Source: Helicobacter sp. 10-6591 (GTDB lineage Bacteria > Campylobacterota > Campylobacteria > Campylobacterales > Helicobacteraceae). Taken from it: a DNA stretch of 64,000 bases. The DNA lies in NCBI RefSeq assembly GCF_003288805.1, contig NZ_NHYK01000002.1:60026-124025 (forward strand), given 5' to 3'. The notes beneath the pieces were generated by a model, which was not told the DNA's origin, made no database searches, and worked only from the letters and a program-made list of their open reading frames with translations. This document shows positions 56,835 through 64,000 of this stretch, one piece after another. Both the position numbers and the translations under genes were made by a program. Within the stretch, counting starts at the first letter, position 1, and the number at the start of each line of letters is the position of its first letter.

Positions 56835-57533
56835 TTATCTAGCGCCAGTGAGAACTTTATACCAGATTCTGCCATCGAGTTTGAGTTGTATACCTACCTG
56901 CATAACACCATCTTTCCAAATGCTCTCGCCAATTTCAGCATTTCTAATAAGCGCATGGACTTTGGTTTTAACAGTCGAGCTTTGCACCACCATATCTTTG
57001 ATTGTATCTTGTGCATTGAGGCGAATCCCATACATTTTCTCGCCAAGCTGTCTGTATGCATCGACAATCGCTGCACGCTTAGCAAGAGCCATAGCTTGTC
57101 CTTGTGAGATGGTGTTTTCTGGCGGGATTCCCATACCCATAGCATCGAGCTCTATGATGTTTGTTTCTGTTAGCATCGGTGAATTTGCTAGTATTGCTGG
57201 ATCTTGGGATTTTTTAGAAATAACTTCATCTCTTTCAACCTTTGGCTCAGGGTTTTTGCTCCCTGTGACTTCTACTCTATCCACTATCATCGTATTGATA
57301 TGTTGAGGACGTGTGGATTGCTGTGGCAAAATATTTGGAGTTTGGTTATTGTAAGAAGGCATTGGCGGATACACAGGCGGAGCAATCCTAGCATTGTTCT
57401 GAGCACTTGGTGGAATGAGACCATTAGAGGAGTTTGGAGTACTTCCTGTATCTGGAGTTAGCAACCCCCCGCATCCATTGATTGTCAAAGCAAGCGCAGC
57501 GATCACTGAGTTCTTAAACAGTGTATTTTTCAT
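56835..57533 (-). CDS. flgP: LPP20-family lipoprotein FlgP
   Basis: A 232-residue lipoprotein: lipobox LTINGCGG (Cys21 region), a Pro/Asn/Ser-rich linker (30-90), then the LPP20 domain (about 145-232) with GQAMALAKRAAIVDAYRQLG, VVQSSTVKTKVHALIRNAEI and the ending QLKLDGRIWYKVL. FlgP forms the large basal disk rings of Campylobacterota flagella. A sigma-54 type promoter at 57574-57590 precedes it, as expected for a mid-class flagellar gene. The following lipoprotein gene is 14 bp away. Confidence 0.82.
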   Translation of the reverse strand: MKNTLFKNSVIAALALTINGCGGLLTPDTGSTPNSSNGLIPPSAQNNARIAPPVYPPMPSYNNQTPNILPQQSTRPQHINTMIVDRVEVTGSKNPEPKVERDEVISKKSQDPAILANSPMLTETNIIELDAMGMGIPPENTISQGQAMALAKRAAIVDAYRQLGEKMYGIRLNAQDTIKDMVVQSSTVKTKVHALIRNAEIGESIWKDGVMQVGIQLKLDGRIWYKVLTGAR

Positions 57534-57573
57534 TATCTATCCTTTTGGTTGCTGAGTTCTTGCGATAAAAATC

Positions 57574-57590
57574 AGCAAAAAACATTCCAA
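57574..57590 (-). promoter_or_regulatory. Sigma-54 (RpoN) promoter of flgP
   Basis: Minus-strand TTGGAATGTTTTTTGCT has GG and GC separated by exactly 10 bases, the -24/-12 pattern. It ends 41 bases before the flgP ATG and lies just past the PAP2 stop. No other sigma-54 match was noticed in front of other genes. Confidence 0.75.
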
Positions 57591-57592
57591 TC

Positions 57593-58198
57593 TTAAAATA
57601 TTTTTATAAAGCTCACTAAATAGGTATTTTTCGGGGTTATAGAAAATGAGACTATAGAATCTTCGGACTGCAAAGGCGTAGCGCAGATATATGAAAGAGC
57701 AAATCCCAAGATTGCCCCTGCTATTACTTGCGATGTAGTGTGCCGCTGTGCATAGACTCGAGAGATTCCCGTAAGCGTGGCAAGTGCCCCAAGAGGCAAG
57801 GCAGCTTTGTAGCCATAACGTTTGTAAGCAAATCCCACGCTTGAAAAACTAAAAGAAGTATGCCCAGAAGGAAATCCATCGAAACTTCCATTGTTTGGTC
57901 TTTGCGAAATGTATGCGAGATTTTCATTTGAGCGTGAGATACCAACAAAGCTATATTTGATAGCATAGGTAGCAAGCAGTGTCGCTCCAGAGCCAATCGC
58001 TTGCTCTTTTACCCCTTGTGTGTCATCAGTACCCCAGGCATATGTCATAGTGGCAAATGGGAGCATTTGCATAACATCACCAAAGATTTCAAAACCACTT
58101 TTTGCGTGCAAAACAGTGGATGACAGCCAGCAAAATACACACCAAAAAACCATTCTTACCATCACAAAATCCCTTGCTAGCCTAAAATTTAGGGGCAT
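57593..58198 (-). CDS. PAP2-family membrane phosphatase, last gene of the first MBOAT cassette
   Basis: A 201-residue protein with a signal or span (about 13-32). The PAP2 site is present: QRPNNGSFDGFPSGHTSFSF (RP and PSGH) and GISRVYAQRHTTSQVIAG (SRxxxxxH). It would remove phosphates from a lipid phosphate on the periplasmic side, for example lipid A (LpxE/LpxF-like), phosphatidylglycerophosphate or undecaprenyl diphosphate. The start overlaps the upstream partner gene by 1 bp (TAATG). The substrate is not determined. Confidence 0.82.
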   Translation of the reverse strand: MPLNFRLARDFVMVRMVFWCVFCWLSSTVLHAKSGFEIFGDVMQMLPFATMTYAWGTDDTQGVKEQAIGSGATLLATYAIKYSFVGISRSNENLAYISQRPNNGSFDGFPSGHTSFSFSSVGFAYKRYGYKAALPLGALATLTGISRVYAQRHTTSQVIAGAILGFALSYICATPLQSEDSIVSFSITPKNTYLVSFIKIF

Positions 58199-59211
58199 TA
58201 TAGCAGCAAATTTTGCAAGTAAAAATCCACATTATCAGGCCGCAGCTCTACTCCAAAATTTTTTGGTAATCCTTCAAGCAAGAACATTTGCTTAGAATCT
58301 GTAATACAAGATTGGCAAGTCAAATGCAGTACTTTTTGTATGATGAGCTCTCCTATCTTTGGTTTAAAATGCCAACCATAGTCATCGAAGTTATCCGTTT
58401 CCAGTGTGATTTCATTTGTTCCATAAAAGCTAATTACTCGTGCTTTGGTCGTTGCAACTAGAAATCTTAGGGCTTTAAAATACTGCTCTTTGATTGTTTG
58501 GTATTTATTAAAAAGCGTATAGTAATGGGCATGCTTTGGGAAGATAAGAATGACATCATCAGTATCTAGCAAGTTAGCAAACTCTTGGAGTTCTTGAGAG
58601 TTGATTGAATAGTCTTGATAGCCCCAAGAAATACTGTGGTTTTCTATCTCTTGCAGTGAATTTTTACCAAAGGTAGTGGAATCTCGCCTGCGAAACTGAC
58701 TATCATATTCTCTGCTTAACACAAAATCACGTAGTTTTCTGTAAATGACTTTAGGAGCTTCTGCATAGTCAAAGAAGTATGACACATGATCCTGATTAGA
58801 GATATCTTCCATTCGATTGACTCTATAGCTTTGTCTTGAGGTATTGAGCGAAAATGCATCAAATCCTACCCATATTTTCGCGCCATTAGATTTTATTTGC
58901 TTGGTGGTAAAAAGTATTTCGCTAAATGTTGCAGAAACAATTGCAATACCTATACAATGGTTATTTGACAGTTTGCTTAGCATGGAAAAATCTAAATCTA
59001 ATACGCGAGAAGATCCGACTACATTGCATGGAGCCTTTGCATTTATACGGTCTTTATAAAGTGAAGTTTTTGGATTTACAAGATTTTCTAAGCGTTTATT
59101 ATGCGTGTCATATAAGCCATAGCTATCAGCAAAATAATTTATTCCAAAACACAGAATCCCGACACAGAAAAATCCTACAATGCTATAAGTCGTAAATTTT
59201 TTGTAATCCAT
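58198..59211 (-). CDS. MBOAT partner protein, possible SGNH-like fold (cassette 1)
   Basis: A 337-residue protein with one N-terminal span (about 8-28), the rest probably periplasmic. CNVVGSSRVLDLDFS (from about residue 62) looks like the Ser block of SGNH/DUF1574-type partners of MBOAT acyltransferases, and DDYGWHFKPKIGELI near the end could be the Asp/His block. Such partners transfer the acyl group to the final acceptor after export. It starts 9 bp after MBOAT 1 and overlaps PAP2 by 1 bp. It shares no visible sequence with the cassette 2 partner. Family call tentative. Confidence 0.55.
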   Translation of the reverse strand: MDYKKFTTYSIVGFFCVGILCFGINYFADSYGLYDTHNKRLENLVNPKTSLYKDRINAKAPCNVVGSSRVLDLDFSMLSKLSNNHCIGIAIVSATFSEILFTTKQIKSNGAKIWVGFDAFSLNTSRQSYRVNRMEDISNQDHVSYFFDYAEAPKVIYRKLRDFVLSREYDSQFRRRDSTTFGKNSLQEIENHSISWGYQDYSINSQELQEFANLLDTDDVILIFPKHAHYYTLFNKYQTIKEQYFKALRFLVATTKARVISFYGTNEITLETDNFDDYGWHFKPKIGELIIQKVLHLTCQSCITDSKQMFLLEGLPKNFGVELRPDNVDFYLQNLLL

Positions 59212-59220
59212 ACCTAGACC

Positions 59221-60943
59221 TTAGAAGTTGAAATACAAAAATTCTGCGCTAGAGCGGTAGGAGTATCCAATCATAGATCCAAACAAAAGACTTAAAACCA
59301 CAAAGAGTGTTTTAAAGTTTGGTATAAAGGTATTTGTGTATTGCAGGCTATTTTTAAAGCAAAGACACACAACAAAAGCACATAAGATAAAACCCCATAC
59401 AATAAGTGAGGGTTCTCGTAGTAGATTTACCCAGTCATCAAACCCCTCTAACTTCCCAATTTTCTCTTGTAATGCACTAGGTAGTACCACCTCCCCATAA
59501 AACATCCCCCTCAAAATAGTAAGCGCACCATCTAGGCTCTGAGCTCTAAAAAACACCCAAGCAATATTCACAAAGCTAAATGTAATTATCCAGCAGAGAA
59601 TCTTATAGATTCTCTGCTGGATAAATCTCAGAAGGAAATCTACAAGAAAGTGTGAGCAAGAAGTGCAATCAGTTTTTTGTAAATACTCTAAAACAAATAG
59701 ATAGATTCTATGCACTACCATTGCTCCTCCATGCAATATCCCCCATATCACAAACCCCCATCCAGCTCCATGCCATATACCACTAAGCAATGCCACAATA
59801 AAAAGATTTCTTAAAGTGAGAATCTTATTAAGAAATATGTAGTGCAGGGCATTTTTATATTTCTCATTGCGATTTCCTCCAAGTGGGATATAGACATACT
59901 CTCTAAAAAACCTCCCTAATGTTATATGCCATCTCCTCCAGAAATCTGTAATGTTTAATGCCTTATAGGGCGAGTTGAAATTAAGAGGCAAGAGTATTCC
60001 AAAGAGCAACCCTAAGCCCAAAGCCATATCACAATACCCACTAAAATCAAAATAGAGCTGGAATGTATAGCTCAGGCTTGTAGCCCATGATTCAAAGAGA
60101 TTAAGCACTGCGCCATTCTCCACCGCACTAAAGCCAGCATTTGCCCATTTTGCAAAAGAATCTGCGATGACTACTTTTTTAAATAAACCAATAGCAAAGA
60201 TAAATAATCCCTTTGCCATATATTCCCAATTGATAAGAGAGATTAGAGAGTTTTGCTTTCTTATCTGTATTGTATCCATTGCATCAAATTGGGGCATCAT
60301 CTCTTTATGATGCACAATAGGCCCTGCTATGAGCTGTGGGAAAAATGTAATAAACAAGCAGTAATCAAGGAAATGAAGAGAGATGGAATCTGGCTTCTCT
60401 GGTGGATTATCTGTAGTAGCTTGCTTGTAACAATCCAGCAAAAAAGCAATCTGTTGGAATGTAATAAATGATAGAGCCAAAGGTAAGAGAATATGAGGCA
60501 CAGGGATATGGAAGTCAAGGTGTAAAAGCTGGGAGAAGAGATTGAAGTTTTCTAAAAGAAAATCGGTGTATTTAAAAAATCCAAGTAAGCAGAGATTAAA
60601 AACAATACCTACAACAAGATAGGTTTTACAATATCCCCCCCCCCATATTGAGCTTTATGCCTTTTTGCAGGTTTATAGTTTCTTGTTGTTGCCTGAATAT
60701 AAAAAATTTACCCAAAATCGCTCTAGCAATCAAATAATTACAAACAATAGAACCAAGTAAAATAGGTAGATACGTGAGCTTCCAATATGCATAGAAAAAC
60801 AAACTCGCACACACCAAAAAGACTTTAGTAATATTGAGAGAGAGTAGAGAATTTCTTTTTATACTAAGAGCTTTGAGCGCATAAAAAATAATCCACACAA
60901 AGGGAAGAAAACAAAAGATAAATATATGGGAGCTAAAGAGCAT
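59221..60943 (-). CDS. MBOAT O-acyltransferase, copy 1, frame broken at a G10 tract
   Basis: N-terminal part (from ATG 60943) stops just past the G tract at 60635-60644. The remainder reads YCKTYLVVGIVFNLCLLGFF into PHILLPLALSFITFQQ. With G9 or G12 the two join as about 573-574 residues. MBOAT marks: FDFSGYCDMALGLGLL, FWRRWHITLGRFFREY, IPLGGNR and SGIWHGAGWGFVIWG with catalytic His (about 392). It moves acyl (often acetyl) groups across the membrane onto a surface glycan. Residues 1-414 are identical to copy 2; the rest diverges. As given it is OFF. Confidence 0.85.
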
Positions 60944-61034
60944 ACAAGGCCTTTGTGCTAATTTTTTTAAGAGGGAGGGATTATAGCAAAGCTTTGAATC
61001 TCACTGTATAGAGCATTTGTTAGTAAGGAAGCAT
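59702..61034. repeat. 1333-bp repeat, copy A (pairs with 62668-64000)
   Basis: Covers the 5' two thirds of MBOAT 1 and 91 bp of upstream flank. It equals 62668-64000 at offset 2966, with one difference seen (59818 G versus 62784 A, a silent CTC/CTT change on the coding strand). The left border is sharp, at the point where the MBOAT sequences diverge; the right border is beyond the window for copy B. Confidence 0.93.
60635..60644 (-). repeat. Poly-G tract (G10, coding sense) in MBOAT copy 1
   Basis: Ten C on the plus strand. In coding sense the tract includes the G of an ATG codon. G10 gives a stop four codons on; G9 or G12 would be ON. Confidence 0.9.
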
Positions 61035-61046
61035 AAAAATAAAAAA

Positions 61047-62084
61047 TCAATCCAAAATCTCTAGCTTTTCTAGCATCTTTATAAAATGCATTGTGCGGAG
61101 CTTTGCCCCCTCACTATTAAGATGCAAATTTGTGTCGTAAAAATAAAATTCTTCAAAATGAGAATCTGTAAAATCCCCATAAAGCTGTATGTTATGCTTA
61201 GTTAGCTGTGTTTGTAGATTTTCTATTTTTTTGAAAGTATTAGTATCTTGCAGGCTAAAGTGTGGATTTTCTGCGCTTACTGGGTAGATAAGAAAGAGCT
61301 TTATATTATTTTGTTGTGCAAAGGATTCTAGGCGTCTGTATTGACTTAAGAAAAAATCTGAAATTTCTAAAGAATCTGATAAATACTCCGCTTGTATATT
61401 TTGCATTGTGCCTTTTTGATACGCAAAATCACCATAAGCATTGAGTGATTTAAAATCATGTTGGTAGTGTTTTTCCTCTCTGCTTTGTATGAGGCTTTCC
61501 CATTGTGGTATGGGGCTTATGTGTGCGTTTAATCTCCCTTGTATTTGGTGTTTGAGCGCATTTGGCGATAAGAGTGCTTTATAGAGATTTAAAGGCGCAA
61601 ATGCACTGAAGTATGCTTGTAGAATGTCTTTTTGAGAAATGTATTTTGCATACCCATCACCCCACAACAGCATATTGTGAATATACCACTGGTTAGCTTT
61701 TGGTTCTGGCCTTGTATAGTAGTCAAATTCTAGAGGCAAGAAAATATAATCCCCATTTTTTGCATTTGCAATAATTTTATCTACATAAAAATTAAATGGC
61801 AGCCCTGCGTGAGCAGCAAGATTGATTGGGTGAAATTGTGTGTTTTCTTTGATTAGTGCGCTATTAAAACCAAAAAGAGAATTTGAGCCAGAAACAATCA
61901 GTAAGCGGGGTTTTTGCGTAGTTTGGGCATTGATATATTCTTTTATCTTAAAAGTATTTCTTAGCCATTCCTCGCCAAAAATCAAAAAAGGCGGTATTTT
62001 GAAAGCATATAAAACTAAAAATAGTCCTCCAACAAGCAACATATAACCAATAAATCCTGCAAAAAAATAGACTATTTTTTTCAA
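61047..62084 (-). CDS. SGNH-like MBOAT partner protein (cassette 2)
   Basis: A 345-residue protein with one N-terminal span (about 7-28) and a periplasmic domain. LLIVSGSNSLFGFNSALI (from about residue 62) carries the GSNS serine block, and FYDTNLHLNSEGAKLRT near the end has the Asp/His and HLN-Gly pattern of SGNH/DltD/AlgJ-type acyl transfer partners. It lies 9 bp after MBOAT 2. It differs completely from the cassette 1 partner. Function: probably final acyl transfer or deacylation on a surface polymer; acceptor unknown. Confidence 0.65.
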   Translation of the reverse strand: MKKIVYFFAGFIGYMLLVGGLFLVLYAFKIPPFLIFGEEWLRNTFKIKEYINAQTTQKPRLLIVSGSNSLFGFNSALIKENTQFHPINLAAHAGLPFNFYVDKIIANAKNGDYIFLPLEFDYYTRPEPKANQWYIHNMLLWGDGYAKYISQKDILQAYFSAFAPLNLYKALLSPNALKHQIQGRLNAHISPIPQWESLIQSREEKHYQHDFKSLNAYGDFAYQKGTMQNIQAEYLSDSLEISDFFLSQYRRLESFAQQNNIKLFLIYPVSAENPHFSLQDTNTFKKIENLQTQLTKHNIQLYGDFTDSHFEEFYFYDTNLHLNSEGAKLRTMHFIKMLEKLEILD

Positions 62085-62093
62085 AATCTCTCC

Positions 62094-63909
62094 TTAAAAA
62101 TTAAAATATAAAAACTCAGGTGTGTAACCTAAAACACCTAGTTGCCAAACACTCATCGCAAATAATAAGCCCGTAAAAATCATTTTTTTATTGCTAAGTT
62201 TTGTGGCGAGTTGATTTGTGTTTTTTGATAAAAGCGTGATGCAAAGCCCAAGTATTATAAAGCTGGGTACCATAAATATTTTTTCTCCAAAATTACCCAT
62301 AAAGTTTCCAAACCCCACTCCATATTCTTTTAAAAATCCAAGCCTAGATTCTAAAAAAGAAGGCAGGATTATCACCCCACTAAACATTCCCTTAATAAGA
62401 TTTAGTGCGCCAGTTATGTTTTCTGCTCTGAAGAAAATCCAAGAGAGATTGACAAAGTTAAAGGTAAGAAACCAGTAAAGAAGTATTAAGAGTTTTTGTC
62501 TAAATGGCTGTTTTTGTTTGTGCTGATTGGAATCTGTTTTATTTTCATAAATCCCAAGATTTGCCCTGTGGTTATGTAAGTTTTTATGATTTTTTGGAAG
62601 GTTAGCAGATTTTGTATCCATGCTTTTATAAATCTTATCCCTTTGCCTACTTAAAACTAAATTTTGGTAGATTCTATGCACTACCATTGCTCCTCCATGC
62701 AATATCCCCCATATCACAAACCCCCATCCAGCTCCATGCCATATACCACTAAGCAATGCCACAATAAAAAGATTTCTTAAAGTAAGAATCTTATTAAGAA
62801 ATATGTAGTGCAGGGCATTTTTATATTTCTCATTGCGATTTCCTCCAAGTGGGATATAGACATACTCTCTAAAAAACCTCCCTAATGTTATATGCCATCT
62901 CCTCCAGAAATCTGTAATGTTTAATGCCTTATAGGGCGAGTTGAAATTAAGAGGCAAGAGTATTCCAAAGAGCAACCCTAAGCCCAAAGCCATATCACAA
63001 TACCCACTAAAATCAAAATAGAGCTGGAATGTATAGCTCAGGCTTGTAGCCCATGATTCAAAGAGATTAAGCACTGCGCCATTCTCCACCGCACTAAAGC
63101 CAGCATTTGCCCATTTTGCAAAAGAATCTGCGATGACTACTTTTTTAAATAAACCAATAGCAAAGATAAATAATCCCTTTGCCATATATTCCCAATTGAT
63201 AAGAGAGATTAGAGAGTTTTGCTTTCTTATCTGTATTGTATCCATTGCATCAAATTGGGGCATCATCTCTTTATGATGCACAATAGGCCCTGCTATGAGC
63301 TGTGGGAAAAATGTAATAAACAAGCAGTAATCAAGGAAATGAAGAGAGATGGAATCTGGCTTCTCTGGTGGATTATCTGTAGTAGCTTGCTTGTAACAAT
63401 CCAGCAAAAAAGCAATCTGTTGGAATGTAATAAATGATAGAGCCAAAGGTAAGAGAATATGAGGCACAGGGATATGGAAGTCAAGGTGTAAAAGCTGGGA
63501 GAAGAGATTGAAGTTTTCTAAAAGAAAATCGGTGTATTTAAAAAATCCAAGTAAGCAGAGATTAAAAACAATACCTACAACAAGATAGGTTTTACAATAT
63601 CCCCCCCCCCATATTGAGCTTTATGCCTTTTTGCAGGTTTATAGTTTCTTGTTGTTGCCTGAATATAAAAAATTTACCCAAAATCGCTCTAGCAATCAAA
63701 TAATTACAAACAATAGAACCAAGTAAAATAGGTAGATACGTGAGCTTCCAATATGCATAGAAAAACAAACTCGCACACACCAAAAAGACTTTAGTAATAT
63801 TGAGAGAGAGTAGAGAATTTCTTTTTATACTAAGAGCTTTGAGCGCATAAAAAATAATCCACACAAAGGGAAGAAAACAAAAGATAAATATATGGGAGCT
63901 AAAGAGCAT
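62094..63909 (-). CDS. MBOAT O-acyltransferase, copy 2, frame broken at a G10 tract
   Basis: Same arrangement as copy 1: ATG 63909, G10 at 63601-63610, then the open frame to 62094. With G9 or G12 about 604 residues. The first 414 residues equal copy 1, including the catalytic SGIWHGAGWG. After HRIY the sequence is new: a polar insert of about 60 residues rich in Lys, Asn and His (QNLVLSRQRDKIYKS onward), then spans and a C-terminal GYTPEFLYFNF ending like copy 1 (AEFLYFNF). The C-terminal part may set donor, acceptor or partner specificity. OFF as given. Confidence 0.85.
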
Positions 63910-64000
63910 ACAAGGCCTTTGTGCTAATTTTTTTAAGAGGGAGGGATTATAGCAAAGCTTTGAATCTCACTGTATAGAGCATTTGTTAGTAAGGAAGCAT
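62668..64000. repeat. 1333-bp repeat, copy B (runs to the window end)
   Basis: Counterpart of 59702-61034. It reaches the last base of the window, so its true length and whatever lies upstream are not visible. Confidence 0.93.
63601..63610 (-). repeat. Poly-G tract (G10, coding sense) in MBOAT copy 2
   Basis: Ten C on the plus strand, the same length and context as in copy 1; the gene is out of frame as read. Confidence 0.9.

Noticed and set aside
59702..64000. Insertion sequence or transposon as cause of the MBOAT repeat
   Set aside because: No transposase, terminal inverted repeats or target duplications are visible; the repeat border lies inside a coding gene.

Overview
The window looks like chromosomal DNA of a Helicobacter-type Campylobacterota, most likely an enterohepatic Helicobacter. 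The evidence is low G+C, AT-rich -10 boxes without clear -35 boxes, a ccoNOQP cbb3 oxidase operon, the futalosine menaquinone gene mqnC next to bamA, ThyX instead of ThyA, and gene orders shared with H. pylori: purA-fliJ-motE-like, tsaB-thrB-ylxR-infB, bamA-mqnC-M16, and rsmD-fliL-acpS. Histidine genes (hisIE and a HisZ-like gene) are present, which H. pylori lacks. I cannot name the species from sequence alone.

Layout. 1-1510: end of a pabB/pabC fusion and pabA (folate). 1586-2880: a GT61-type glycosyltransferase split by a G10 tract (phase variable, OFF as read). 3226-5243: acetate symporter pair yjcH-actP. 14406-5457 (minus strand): a long gene run with ccoNOQP, DUF4006, an unlisted 35-residue membrane ORF, two membrane proteins, three pseudopilin-like genes, ydcH-like, gatC, ung, a TPR protein and tpiA. 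14495-18190: dnaE. 18310-20019: MORN-type lipoprotein and mnmA. 20215-27725 (plus): hisZ-like, purA, fliJ, motE-like, tsaB (frame broken at an A15 tract), thrB, ylxR, infB. 27958-29680: thyX and a DUF354 protein. 34420-29677 (minus): bamA, mqnC and a catalytically dead M16 homologue. 34708-38434: ModE-like regulator, lactate permease, and an MCE/auxiliary-lipoprotein pair. 38528-38604: tRNA-Arg(GCG). Then rpsU and uvrB; a long plus-strand cluster from small coiled-coil genes through priA, rsmD, fliL, acpS and trpS to a Bax-inhibitor-1 protein (41035-47753); a fused type I methylase/specificity gene, an acyltransferase, uppS and prfB (47912-51903); and rplM, rpsI, ilvE, an SPFH protein, hisIE and DUF2393 (51999-56276).

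57590-56278 (minus) is flgP with a second lipoprotein gene behind a sigma-54 type promoter. 64000-57593 (minus) holds two tandem surface-modification cassettes. Each has an MBOAT O-acyltransferase gene followed by a different partner gene, and the first cassette ends with a PAP2 phosphatase. The two MBOAT genes share at least 1333 bp that differ at one position I can find, including the 5' flank and a G10 tract that puts both out of frame. Their 3' thirds are unrelated in detail.

The most interesting theme is on/off switching by homopolymers (G10 three times, A15 twice), combined with duplication and 3'-end exchange of acyltransferase genes. Together these could vary the decoration of a surface glycan or lipid. 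Other items of note are the small ORF and pseudopilin trio inside the cbb3 operon, the tsaB A15 tract, and a tRNA-Arg in which the G19-C56 tertiary pair appears replaced by A19-U56.
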